DNA from: UTCFX2 sp963726375
Lineage (GTDB): Bacteria > Chloroflexota > Anaerolineae > Anaerolineales > UBA4823
Assembly: GCA_963726375.1 (NCBI GenBank)
Contig: CAVSCE010000008.1
Span: 62,001 to 126,000 of the forward strand
DNA length: 64,000 nt
Direction: 5' to 3'
The notes under the pieces are model-generated. The model did no database searches, was not told the origin of the DNA, and worked only from the letters and a program-made list of their open reading frames with translations. Position numbers and translations under genes: made by a program. Shown here piece by piece: positions 48,075-57,437 of this stretch (position 1 is the first letter of the stretch; each line of letters starts with the position of its first letter).

Positions 48075-49719
48075 ATGCCGGACGCTCTTCCTTCCCTCGC
48101 TCCTTCCCAGCGCTTCCTGGAGGCTGCCCTCTTCCAGGCGGAGCTGTCTGCGCTTGGAGCCGAAGCCGAAGGCGAAGCGCTGCAAAAACATCTGATCCTG
48201 GGGACTGTCAGGCTTTTCCAATGCGACCTTGCAATCCTGGTCATGCTGGACGAGCAAGATCCCACGCTGGATGACGTATAAGATCCCTGGACAGCGAAAG
48301 CCGCTGGGCGCTCCACCTCCAGCCGGACGAAGGTAAGGGCCCGGTCAGCGAATCGATCCGCTCCGGACAGGTCCTGAGCCTGGAAGGCGAGCGCGCCCGG
48401 ATCAATTTTGATCCCACCTGCACCGGCCAACCCCAGCTCCAGGTCCGCTCTCTGCTCTGCGCCCCGCTTCAAGCTTCCGGCCAGGTGCTGGGCGCGCTGC
48501 TGATGGTGAACAAGCAGGGGGACGCCTTTGACCAGCAGGATCACGTCCTGATCTCAGCCCTTGCATCCCAGGCTGCCAGCAGTATCCGCAACACCCGCCA
48601 AATCCAGTCCTTCCGTCTGCCGCAGCCGAGATCGAAGCGGACCGCTGGGAGCTTGCTCGAATCGAGCGTTTTCATGCGCGCCATCCTCGACCATTTGCCC
48701 GCCGGCCTGTACATCATCGATCCGGAATACCGCCTGCACGCTGTCAACCGCACCCGGGTAGAGCCGCTCGGCCGGAATTCGGCTGATCTGGTCGGCCAGG
48801 CGTGCTACTCAGGCCTTCTTCAACCGCGGCGAACCCTGCCCGGCCTGCCGGGTCCATGGAGTATTCTGCGGAGCAGTCAGTCCGTCGACGAAGCGACGCC
48901 GCCGCTACCACAGGCGACGAGTTCCTCGACTGGGAGATCACGCGTACCCGATCCTGGACGAGCAAGGGCCAGACCGTGCAGGCGATCCTGCTTCGAGCAG
49001 GACAATGACCGAGAGCCGCCGCCTGGAAGCGATCCTGACCCAATCCGAAAAGCTGGCAGCGGTCGGCCAGCTGGCCGCCGGGGTGGCCCACGAGATCAGC
49101 AACCCCCTCACCGCGATCATCGCCAACGCCCAGATCCTGCACCGCGAGCTGCCCGCCGGCTCCGACCTGCAGGAATCGGTCGACCTGATCTCGCGCGCCG
49201 GCGCCGCGCCGCCCAGGTGGTGCGCAACCTGCTCGATTTTGCCCGCAAAGAAGAATACCACCTGGCGCTGACCGATCTGAACGAAACGATCGACCGCGCC
49301 CTCGAGCTGGTCCAGCACGAGATGATGGCCCGCGGCGTCTCGCCTGGAGTTCGATCCCGACCCCGACCTGCCGCCCATGCTGGCCAGCCAGGATCACCTG
49401 CAGAGCGTCTGGCTCAACCTGCTGCTCAACGCCATCGATTCGCTGGAAAAACCGCCCGGGCGAGATCAAGGTCGCCAGCCGCGCCAAAACCGGTCATGAT
49501 ATCCAGGTGAGCGTGGCCGACAACGGCAAAGGCATCCCCCCCGACCGGCTGGCCGCGCATCTTCGAGCCGTTCTATACCACCAAAGCCCCGGGCACGGCA
49601 CCGGCCTGGGCCTGTCGGTCAGCCACCGGATCGTCAAGCAGCACGGCGGGCGCATCGAGGTCGAAAGCCAGCCCGGCGTGGGCAGCGTGCTTCACCGTCA
49701 GTTCCTCCCGATTTCCTGA
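48075..49719 (+). CDS. GAF-PAS histidine kinase (several frameshifts)
   Basis: About 545 residues. A GAF domain spans the first 190 residues (LILGTVRLFQCDLAILVML; LLCAPLQASGQVLGALLMVN), then a PAS domain (MRAILDHLPAGLYIIDPEY), then the H-box VGQLAAGVAHEISNPLTAI and HATPase motifs (VWLNLLLNAIDS in repaired frame, VADNGKGIPPDRLA, GTGLGLSVSHRIVKQHGG). Frames change near 48278, 48610, 48760, 49000, 49205, 49345, 49455 and 49555. Cognate regulator is not adjacent unless it is the OmpR protein upstream. Confidence 0.8.
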
Positions 49720-49736
49720 GCGAGCCTGGCTTCGAC

Positions 49737-51873
49737 ATGAACCGCTCGACCTGCCATCCCTGACCCCCTTCTTCGCCCCAACGGTGTCGCGCATCGTCGG
49801 CGCTTCGCACGGATCCCACCAAGCTGGGCTATGGCCTGGCGCGCAACCTGGTCCAGAGCAATTATCCCGGCGCGGTGTCATTTCGTCAACCCACAGCGGC
49901 GGGCGGCTGCTTGGGCCGTCCGATCTATCCCGCATCCTCGCCGCTCCCGACCCGCTCGACCTGGCCATCCTGCTCATCCCGGCTCCTGCCGTCCCAAAGA
50001 CCCTGCAGCGACTGCGGCGAGCGCGGCCTGCGGGCGGTGATCATCGGCTCGGGCGGCTTCCGCGAGACTGGCCCGCAAGGCGCCGCGCTGGAAGCCGAAT
50101 GCCTGCAGATCGCCCGCTCGCTTCGGGATGCGCCTGATCGGCCCGAACTGCATCGGCCTGCTGGACACCCACCTGCCGATGGACGCCACCTTCCTGCCGC
50201 CGCCCGGCCCGCTGCCCGGCGATGTCGCCTTCATCTCCCATTCCGGCGCGATCTGCGCTGCGGTGATCGACTGGGCGCGCGGCCAGAGCTTCGGCCTCTC
50301 GCGCCTGGTCAGCCTGGGCAACCAGGCCGACGTGAACGAGACCGACGTGCTCGACCCGGTGGCAGCCGACCGCTTCACCAACGTGCTCACCCTCTACCTG
50401 GAAGGAATCCGCGACGGCCGGCGCTTTGTACGAAGCACGCGCGGGTCACCCGCCAAAAGCCCGTGATCGCCCTCAAAGTCGGGCGCTTCGCCAGGCGGGC
50501 AGCGGGCCGTCGCCTCGCATACCGGCGCCCTGGCCGGGCAGGAAAGCGCCTACAACGCCGCCTTCCGCCGCGCCGGGGTGATCCGCGCCGAGACCAGCGA
50601 GGAGATGTTCGACTGGGCGCGCGCCCTGGCCTGGTGCCCGCCGCCGCGCGGGCGCGGCGTGGCCGTGCTGACCAACGCCGGCGGCCCTGGCGTGACCGCC
50701 GCCGACGCCCTGGAAGCCAACGGCCTGCGCCTGGCCGAGTTCAGCCCCGAAACCCGTCGGCCCTCGGCAGGCTCCTGCCGCCCGCCGCCAGCCTGCACAA
50801 CCCGGTCGATATGCTCGCCTCGGCCTCCCCGGAAGCAGTATGCCGCGCTGCCTGCGCATCCTGCTCGCCGACCCCGGGGTGGACGCTGTGATGGTGATCC
50901 TGCCGCCGCCGCCGATGTTCACCGCCGGCGCGGTCGCCAGGGCGATCATCCCGGTGATGCATCATACGCCGAAAAGCCGGTGGTGGTGGCGCTGATGGGC
51001 GAGCGCCTGATCCAGGAAGCGGTGGAGCACCTGCGGGCCGCGCATGTCCCCGAATACCGCTTCCCCGAGCGGGCCGCCTCTGCGCTGGCTGCCCTGGCCG
51101 AGCGCGCCGAATACCTGGCTCGCCCGCTTCCCACCCCTGCCGACTTCCCCGAGCTTGACCGGGTCGAAGCCCGCCGGCTATTTCAACGAATACCGCTCCG
51201 GCTCGGAAAACGGCGGGTGGCTGCCCGCCCCGCTCGTCGAAAAGCTGACCGCCTGCTATGGCATTCCTCTCCCGCCCCTCGGCTTGCCCGTACGCCGAAG
51301 AAGCTGCTGTGCTGGCGGAGCGGATCGGGCTTCCCGGTCGCCCTCAAGATCGCCTCGCCGCGACATCTCGCACAAATCCGACCTGGGCGGGGTGCTGCTC
51401 AACCTCTGGGATGCCCGCCAGGTCGAGCAGGGCTTCACCCAGGTCGTCGAAAACGCCCGCCGCCATCAGCCCAGCATGCGCAGATCGACGGCGTCCACGT
51501 CCAGCGCATGCTCCCTGCCGGCCAGGACGTGATCATCGGCGCCGTGCAGGACCCCCAGTTCGGGCCGCTCGTGATGTTCGGCCTGGGCGGCGTCGAAGCC
51601 GAAGAGCTGAAAGACGTCGCCTTCGCCCTGGCCCCGCTGAGCCTCGAAGAAGCCTCCCATCTGCTCGAGCAAACCTGGGCAGGCCGCCGGCTGGAAGGCT
51701 TCCGCAGCCTGCCCCCCGCCGACCGCCCAGCCGTCCTGGATAGCCTGCTGCGCTTCGCCTGGCTCGCTGCCGACTTCCCGGAGCTGTCCGAGCTCGAGAT
51801 CAACCCGCTGCGCGCCCTCCCCCGCGGCCAGGGTGCCTTCGCCCTCGACGTCCGACTCAGGCTGGCAATGTGA
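49737..51873 (+). CDS. ADP-forming acyl-CoA synthetase, fused alpha-beta (many frameshifts)
   Basis: About 710 residues, the normal size for fused NDP-forming acetyl-CoA synthetases, which couple acyl-CoA breakdown to ATP. The CoA-binding Rossmann domain starts with IVGAS and TKLGYGLARNLV. The ligase-CoA part shows LIGPNCIGLLDT, FISHSGAICAAVIDWA and the phosphohistidine region SHTGALAGQESAY. The ATP-grasp part includes SHKSDLGGVLLNL, VHVQRMLPAGQDVIIG and ELEINPLRALPRG. At least eight single-base frame changes interrupt it, so the exact sequence is unreliable. Acetate, propionate or branched acyl-CoA are possible substrates. Confidence 0.82.
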
Positions 51874-51875
51874 CG

Positions 51876-52596
51876 ATGACCCAGCTCGGCTTTCAATACC
51901 ACCCTGACCTGCTCGCCCGCTTCCCGAGATCTGCGGCGGTGTGATCATCGCCCGCCTCCTGCAAAACCGCCCCTCCCCGCCCGCCCTGATCGAAGCCTAT
52001 CTCGGCCGAACAGCGGGTCCAGGTCGCCCGTATCGGCGACAAACCGCTCAGCGAGATCCCCTCCCTCGCCGCCTGGCGCGGCGCATTCCGGCTCTTCGGC
52101 GTCGACCCCACCAGATATCGAAACGCCGCCGAAGCCCTTCTCCGCCGCCTGACCAAGAAAGGCGACATCCCCTCCATCAGCGCCCTTGTCGACCTGTGCA
52201 ACCTGGTCAGCATCCGCTACGCGCTGCCGGTCGCGGCCTTCGACCTCCGCCGGCTCTCCGGTCCGATCACCGTCCGGTTCGCCTCAGGGGGCGAGGCCTT
52301 CACCGCCCACAACTCCCCCGAGCCGGAGCACCCCGAGCCCGGCGAAGTGATCTTCATTGACCCGTCCGGGCTGGTCGTCGCCCGGCGCTGGTGCTGGAAG
52401 CAGTCGCTCGAAAGCACCGTCCAGGACGACACGACCCTCGCCGTGATCACGGTCGAAATCCCAGCATCCCGGCGGGGAGGCCGATATCCGCCGTGCCCTG
52501 GCGGACCTGGAAGCCCTGCTGAGGGAGTACGTGCCGGGCGATCTGGTTGCAGTGGGTGTGCTGGGTCGTGCGCGTGCCGGAATCGTGGTAGATTGA
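51876..52596 (+). CDS. B3/B4 tRNA-binding (editing-like) domain protein (frameshifts)
   Basis: A free-standing B3/B4 domain like that in the beta subunit of PheRS, about 240 residues. Readable blocks are GAFRLFGVDPTRYRNAAEALLRR, NLVSIRYALPVAAFDL and EVIFIDPSGLVVARRWCW. Such proteins may deacylate mischarged tRNA, or be solute-binding remnants; no function is proven. Frames change near 51928, 52006 and 52468. It begins at the stop of the synthetase gene. It converges with the graspetide-like operon, with six bases between the two stops. Confidence 0.7.
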
Positions 52597-52601
52597 CTTC
52601 G

Positions 52602-53567
52602 CTACACCCCCCGTACCAGCGCCTCTGCCAGCGCTCTGGAAATCGGAAACCCTGTCAGCCGTTCCAGCCACAACCATTGCCCCAATGGATTCACTTCCAA
52701 AAATACGTGCTCGTTTTCAGGGGTGACAATCAGGTCATATGCGCCGTAGATTAGCCCCAGCCTGCGCTGCAAGAGCAGCAGTCGCTCGCAAATCTCATCC
52801 GGTAAGCTGTGCAGGCTGTAATGAAGCTGGTGCTGCCTCCTCCGCCAGTCCAGGTCCGCCCCTTCCAGGTCCTGCGAGTCAATCCTGACAGCAAAAATCA
52901 ATTCGCCCACCAGCGTGGCGCGCACTTCATAATCTTTCTTGATCCGCCGTTGGAAAATACCCGGCGCGACCCGGATTTCTTCCGCTCCACTCTCCACCTC
53001 GTCCAGATCGATCTGTGAGGTAAAGATAAACCGGTCTGGCAGATCGGCATACCAGGTGACAGGTTTATATATGGAACGCCCTGATTCTGCGCGCACAAAG
53101 CCGTCAACTGCCTGGGGATCGTTGCTGATGCACGTAGGAGGGATCGCAAAACCAACTTGCTGAGCTGCCAGCAGCTGGACAGGTTTGTCTCGCGCTAGCA
53201 GATCCGCAGAACGCGGATTGATCCAGAACGCCTGGGGGGTGAAGGCGCTGAGTGAGCCCAGAGTGCTTCGCCACTCACGCTCAATAAAGCCCTCGATGAT
53301 GGGCATTGGCTGAGCGCCGTACTCCATCAAGCTGAAGGGCTTCACGCGCCACCAGACAGCAGCTAGTTCATCAAGCCGAACCCGACCATCGGACGTGATG
53401 ATCTCCCCACCGGACTTTCCATCATCCATCCGATAGGTTAGATGCGATTCTTCCGGGCAAACCCGGTTGAAGCGCACGGGTGCAGCCCCCAGGCGTTCCA
53501 ATTCTTCGGCTACAGCCTCAATGTGCGGGTCAGGTAGCTGTCCGACGATCAGGATTCTTGGGATCAT
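52602..53567 (-). CDS. MvdC/MvdD-type ATP-grasp ligase (graspetide family)
   Basis: A 321-residue ATP-grasp enzyme similar to the ligases that make side-chain ester or amide rings in graspetides such as microviridin. Visible family features are the N-terminal ILIVGQLPDPHIEAV, AVWWRVKPFSL, NPRSADLLARDKPVQLLAAQQVG, the Lys in SIYKPVTW, and the closing metal-binding LEVNPLGQWLWLERLTGFPIS, which is almost identical in pattern to MvdC/D. It starts in an ATGA overlap with the putative precursor gene, so leader and enzyme are translated together. It is the last gene of the operon. Reaction on this precursor is inferred. Confidence 0.82.
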   Translation of the reverse strand: MIPRILIVGQLPDPHIEAVAEELERLGAAPVRFNRVCPEESHLTYRMDDGKSGGEIITSDGRVRLDELAAVWWRVKPFSLMEYGAQPMPIIEGFIEREWRSTLGSLSAFTPQAFWINPRSADLLARDKPVQLLAAQQVGFAIPPTCISNDPQAVDGFVRAESGRSIYKPVTWYADLPDRFIFTSQIDLDEVESGAEEIRVAPGIFQRRIKKDYEVRATLVGELIFAVRIDSQDLEGADLDWRRRQHQLHYSLHSLPDEICERLLLLQRRLGLIYGAYDLIVTPENEHVFLEVNPLGQWLWLERLTGFPISRALAEALVRGV

Positions 53568-53995
53568 CCGTCAACATCGAGGCCGCAGCCCGGGCTCCAG
53601 GTGCACTGAACAGTAGCCGTGCCGGTGTAGGTCGCATCATGCTGCCCGCCGTCCTCTTCATCGTCGTCCCAATTCTGGCTTTCCTCAAAACGCACGCCGA
53701 ACGGGATCTTTACAAGAAAATAAGGGTTGGCAAAATGACGCGAAATGATCTCGGCGATGAGCGGCATCGTCTCGATTGGGTTGGGATTATCCAGAGCTTC
53801 AATTTCACGGACGGCATCCTCTGCACGCCTGGCAGCCCTGTGGGCTCGCGCTGGACATCGCAGGGCGTCCTGAGGCAGACCAAGCTGCTCCAATACTTCG
53901 GTGGGATTTTCCACCAACGCTTGTAGAAGCCGTTGATTGTTGCTCAGCATATAATCCAAAAGCAAGTGGTTTTTAAGTCGTTCTGGGTCGGGCAT
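53564..53995 (-). CDS. Putative graspetide-type RiPP precursor, 143 aa
   Basis: Residues 1-60 are helical and resemble a Nif11/NHLP-like leader (QALVENPTEVLEQLGLP). Residues 98-105, PFGVRFEE, match the microviridin leader motif PFFARFLE at P, F, R, F and the final E. The tail (106-143) begins with an acidic run, then holds Thr122, 124, 126, 128, 132, Ser134, Cys131 and 137, and ends LDVDG with Asp140 and 142: hydroxyl donors and acid acceptors for ring formation. An AGGAG site precedes the ATG at 53995. The stop overlaps the ATP-grasp start. The length is long for this class, and the core is not proven. Confidence 0.62.
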   Translation of the reverse strand: MPDPERLKNHLLLDYMLSNNQRLLQALVENPTEVLEQLGLPQDALRCPARAHRAARRAEDAVREIEALDNPNPIETMPLIAEIISRHFANPYFLVKIPFGVRFEESQNWDDDEEDGGQHDATYTGTATVQCTWSPGCGLDVDG

Positions 53996-54007
53996 CGATC
54001 GCTCCTG

Positions 54008-55123
54008 TTAGTTGTACAGATAGACAAAATTCTGGACGGGGCGCTCGTCCCCGACCTGATAATCCACCTGGAATTTCTTTCTCCTTCCTGGAGCTGGAAA
54101 TTCCGCCGGCGGGATGACCAGCCGGATCAGCTTTTCTTGATGCGGGGTTAACTGGATGTTTGTGTACGAGTGAAGCCTGACTCCAGCCAGCGGCTGCGCG
54201 CTGAAGAATGTATTGCGCTGCATCACAGCCGCTCCTGCCGGCAAATTCAAGGCATCCGCAGTGTCGAACCCGAAATTGTTGTGGATGAACCTTTGGTTCA
54301 CATCCGAGCGTGGCCAGCGCAGGTTGGTCGTGAGCCGCGGCAGCACACCGGCAAGGGTGATCTCGGGCCGCAGAAAGCCGGAGATAGTGCCCCCAACCGC
54401 GTGATCCAGCCTGAGCGCATGAGTGTCTTCTGTCCGCAGCACGCTCGTGCTCGTCAGGTGATCAGGCACGAAGGGCAGCGGGAAGCGCTCGTCCAGGTCG
54501 GAAAACCGGTTGCGGTTGTCGATCACAGTGACCAGGAGCTTGGGCTGAATGGTCGCTGAAGTCGTATTGATGGCCGGATAGGTGATGACCGCAGCCTGGT
54601 TGGGGCCGGGTACTCTCAGGATGATCGTATTGTGGCTCCCCGCCTGAGGGTTGATATACAAATCCCAGCTTAAACAGCGGGCGGGGTAATGGAGCATGGA
54701 GAAGCTGTCGAAGACGCGGGCGTGAAAGCAGGCGTGGGCGATAAATTCATCCGGTGGTGTCCAGATCACCTTGGCTGGATGTGGGCAGCCGGCCGGGATG
54801 ATTGGAATGGTCTGATTATCCACATTCACCATCGTGGCGGCTTGATTTCCGATATAAATGTTATAAGCCGTCTCTAAAAATACACCGCAGGCATCGGCTG
54901 TGCCGTGGTTGTTGATCTGAATGCTGACCTGAGTGGGTTGGTTAGCCGGGACGGGAAAGCTGGAAAATTGGATGGCCGGGCTTAAAAAGCTGATATCGCT
55001 GCCGACCCAGGCCGGGTTGACCGGGCGTGTGCCGTCGTCTTGCAGGCACATCGCAATACTCAGTCGGGTGAAGATGTCCGGTTTTTCGCCGCCTTCCTCA
55101 GGGATATTAGGTTGGTCGCTCAT
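54008..55123 (-). CDS. CARDB-like beta-sandwich protein of unknown function
   Basis: About 371 residues without signal peptide or membrane helix. The middle resembles a CARDB/Ig-like module: VPANQPTQVSIQINNHGTAD and IIPAGCPHPAKVIWTPP. The rest is beta-rich with FHARVFDSFSMLHYPAR and a C-terminal KFQVDYQVGDERPVQNFVY. AAAGGAGG precedes the ATG at 55123. It lies 20 bases after the phospholipase-like gene and 12 bases before the precursor gene, so it is tied to the operon. It might be a partner or target of the peptide; no known function is recognised. Confidence 0.6.
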   Translation of the reverse strand: MSDQPNIPEEGGEKPDIFTRLSIAMCLQDDGTRPVNPAWVGSDISFLSPAIQFSSFPVPANQPTQVSIQINNHGTADACGVFLETAYNIYIGNQAATMVNVDNQTIPIIPAGCPHPAKVIWTPPDEFIAHACFHARVFDSFSMLHYPARCLSWDLYINPQAGSHNTIILRVPGPNQAAVITYPAINTTSATIQPKLLVTVIDNRNRFSDLDERFPLPFVPDHLTSTSVLRTEDTHALRLDHAVGGTISGFLRPEITLAGVLPRLTTNLRWPRSDVNQRFIHNNFGFDTADALNLPAGAAVMQRNTFFSAQPLAGVRLHSYTNIQLTPHQEKLIRLVIPPAEFPAPGRRKKFQVDYQVGDERPVQNFVYLYN

Positions 55124-55143
55124 CGCATTCCTCCTTTCGCATC

Positions 55144-56931
55144 TTACGGCTTGTAAACTGGAGGCGGCCCTTCCCAACCCAGGAAGCCGTATCCATAATC
55201 CCCATCCAGGTCGAACAACGCCGGCGGATATTGTCCGGTGATCAGCCTGGCCGAAAAATCAACCGCATTGCCAAACTGGGGGGTGCTGAAGGTCGCTCGT
55301 TCGATATCGATCGTAGCAGCCGGGCTGAAGGCGTTTGCAAAGGACTGAATAGAGCCATCGTGCGCAGCCGGATAGGCTGGACCATCCACAAAATGAGCAG
55401 GTAACGCATAGGCAGGATATGGGCTGCTCTCGCATAGCGGCGCATCCAGGTTGGCATAATACATCGGATCGGCGAGCCAGAAAGCCTGTGTCATGCGCGG
55501 CGTCTGCTTGTAGGGGTAGGTGAAACCATAGTAGTTGCCCGCTCGGAAGGGATTGTTGACCGTCGCAATCTTCGAAAACGGACGGACTAGATCCACGTTG
55601 GATGCCTTGCCCCATCCGCTCAGCGCCAGTGCAAAGCGGGCGTTCATCACGTACTCGTACAGGGCAAGCTGGATCTCATAGATCAACCAGCGCGGCGCCA
55701 GCATCAGCACCCTGGTCAGGATCGCGCCCGGCAATGTGATCAGCTTGATGATCAATGCCAGCGCTCGCAGCGCAGCCAGGAATAGAGCCAGCAGCCACAG
55801 CCAGAATTGCCACCACTTGATGTTATTAAAGGATTGACCGACCTGTTTGGCCGACTTGGTAAGCTCGTTCATCACCTCCTGGAAGACTTCGTCCATGCTG
55901 TCGGGCGGTGGGACGGGCGGGTTGATCCCGGCATTTGTAGAAAGCTCCAGGAAGGTCAGCATGGTCTGGAAGGCGCGCTCAAGGTCTTCTTCGCTGGGGG
56001 TTGAGCCCGGGAAGCGGTTGGGTTGAATCGCCGGCAGTCCGCCCTGCGGATGGGTGTAGATTTGCTGCATCGTTTGCACGAGTAGAGCCGCGATCGCGTG
56101 AATATCCCCGCCGACATCCACCTCTCGCTCCAGGCCGGCGTTGATGATGTCTGCGTTCTTGTAATGGTCCCACAGCCAGGCGTCGATGATGTTCTCAACC
56201 ACCATGTGGCGGATCACGTGCTCGCGGAATGGTCCGCCGACGACCGAGTTCACAAACGGATGCCCGGTCACATCAGCGCCGACGTGAGTCCAATAGCCGG
56301 TTGCGTAGGCCCGCAGCAGCGCATTCGCGCCCGCATTGCCCATCAGGGCCTGGGCAAAAGGCCCCGTTCGCCGGTAGTGGAGCACATCCGTCCACCACCA
56401 GTTGTCATACACCCCCGCCGGTTCTGCGGATTTATAGCTGCCGTCGTGCGAGTAGGGGTGGCCAAACCGCCTGAAAACCATCGAAAGATCCGTGGCCTGC
56501 AGGCTGATTTGAGCGTTGTTGGGCAGGCCGGGTTGATTCAGCCCGGCAAAGGGGTTTTCGACGGTCTCTGTCGAGCCGGGCAGCAGGGTCAGGATCATCA
56601 GATTCTTGAACAACTCGAAGCTGAGCGTCACCAGCCCGCCCAGGCTTTGCAGCAGACCTCCGCTGAACCAGTCCGCCAGATCGATCGCCGGGTTCAAAAC
56701 AGCGTTTGCGGCCTCGTCCAGCACTTTTTTGATGTCCCTGATCGTCATGTACACGTCAAGGATCGTGTTCAAGATCTCCAACTCCCCGATCGGATCAAAC
56801 AGGAAGAAAGTCATATCCGGGCCGACCGCCCCCAGGTTGTAGGCGTTGCGGTGCTGCTGGATGTACTGAGGGTTGTTCAGGCTGTTTATAACCTTCTCTG
56901 CAACAATCAGATGCCCTCCGACTTGAGGCAT
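55144..56931 (-). CDS. Zn-dependent phospholipase C-like protein
   Basis: About 595 residues; the first 250 resemble the PF00882 zinc-dependent PLC fold. Candidate zinc ligands are His in GGHLIVAEK, Asp in LGAVGPDMTFF, His and Asp in THVGADVTGHPFVN, and His and Glu in HVIRHMVVENIIDAW (H-x3-E). The rest is family-specific, with a hydrophobic block WWQFWLWLLALFLAAL near residue 390 and a Trp/Tyr/Pro-rich C-terminus. No signal peptide is seen. The start at 56931 has AAAGGAGG; a longer upstream frame lacks it. It is first in the operon. The activity is inferred from ligand pattern only. Confidence 0.72.
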   Translation of the reverse strand: MPQVGGHLIVAEKVINSLNNPQYIQQHRNAYNLGAVGPDMTFFLFDPIGELEILNTILDVYMTIRDIKKVLDEAANAVLNPAIDLADWFSGGLLQSLGGLVTLSFELFKNLMILTLLPGSTETVENPFAGLNQPGLPNNAQISLQATDLSMVFRRFGHPYSHDGSYKSAEPAGVYDNWWWTDVLHYRRTGPFAQALMGNAGANALLRAYATGYWTHVGADVTGHPFVNSVVGGPFREHVIRHMVVENIIDAWLWDHYKNADIINAGLEREVDVGGDIHAIAALLVQTMQQIYTHPQGGLPAIQPNRFPGSTPSEEDLERAFQTMLTFLELSTNAGINPPVPPPDSMDEVFQEVMNELTKSAKQVGQSFNNIKWWQFWLWLLALFLAALRALALIIKLITLPGAILTRVLMLAPRWLIYEIQLALYEYVMNARFALALSGWGKASNVDLVRPFSKIATVNNPFRAGNYYGFTYPYKQTPRMTQAFWLADPMYYANLDAPLCESSPYPAYALPAHFVDGPAYPAAHDGSIQSFANAFSPAATIDIERATFSTPQFGNAVDFSARLITGQYPPALFDLDGDYGYGFLGWEGPPPVYKP

Positions 56932-57009
56932 TTTTTCCTCCTTTCGCGTTCGTTGAAGTTTTGCACGATTTCGGATCAGAATATTGTTTTCGCGATGGGA
57001 CCTCCTCAT

Positions 57010-57050
57010 TAACAAACAACAAAAGCCGCTCCATACTCGAAAGCGGCTTT
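57010..57050 (-). terminator. Intrinsic terminator in the leader of the graspetide-like operon
   Basis: On the minus strand AAAGCCGCT (57050-57042) pairs with AGCGGCTTT (57030-57022) and is followed by TTGTTGTTTGTT. It lies after the likely promoter and before the first gene, so it may act as an attenuator. Confidence 0.7.
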
Positions 57051-57136
57051 AGAAGAAAGCGCAGGGGTTGCCGGTGATGTTATCGCACCGGGCTCCGCCA
57101 GGTTGGGGGGTGGTTTTGATGGATTGAGTTCAATAA
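57051..57136 (-). promoter_or_regulatory. Structured leader, possible riboswitch-like element
   Basis: Between the promoter and the terminator, CCGGTG and CACCGG (57071-57091) form a hairpin with loop CGATAACAT, flanked by GGAGC and GGCAACCCC. The GGCAACC piece recalls SAM-family cores, but the rest does not match a class I can name. It may only be a leader hairpin. Confidence 0.35.
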
Positions 57137-57142
57137 ATTATA
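57137..57142 (-). promoter_or_regulatory. Probable -10 of the graspetide-like operon
   Basis: On the minus strand the sequence reads TTGTATAATTT, an extended TG-N-TATAAT. The leader to the first start codon would be about 200 bases. No clear -35 is seen. Confidence 0.5.
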
Positions 57143-57239
57143 CAATAGATTCACAATAAAAGAGGTAGGAGCTGTCCGGTTTTTACGCCCTCGCCCCTCT
57201 TGATGATAAAATTCGCCCCCAAAATCCGGATCGCTGGGC

Positions 57240-57437
57240 GTGGTGATCCGCTCCTTCAAATCGGCGGTCTCTCATTGGGCCAGATTGAATTGCTTCCAGG
57301 AATTCGCCTGGCAGCCTCGCTTTTTCGAGAGCATCATCCGCAGCCAGGATACTCTCGGCAAAATCCGCCAGTACATCACAGAGGATCCCCTGAAATGGGA
57401 AATCGACCCGGATAATCCTGCCAGCCAGTCGCTTTGA
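57240..57437 (+). pseudogene. Remnant of a REP-associated tyrosine transposase (RAYT/IS200-like)
   Basis: About 65 residues of the C-terminal part of a Y1/RAYT transposase: VIRSFKSAV, WQPRFFESIIRSQDTLGKI and RQYITEDPLKWEIDPDNPA match the conserved end of REP-associated transposases. The catalytic HUH and Tyr region upstream is missing, so it is a dead fragment. It lies between the graspetide-like operon and a dispersed palindromic repeat. Such enzymes move REP/BIME palindromes, which fits the repeats found in this window. Confidence 0.72.

Noticed and set aside
56098..57012. 304-residue plus-strand ORF opposite the PLC-like gene
   Set aside because: No family, and the opposite gene has a strong Shine-Dalgarno site and zinc-ligand pattern.
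57051..57136. SAM-type riboswitch
   Set aside because: Only a GGCAACC piece fits; helices P1 to P4 of SAM-I or SAM-IV cannot be placed, so the class is left open.
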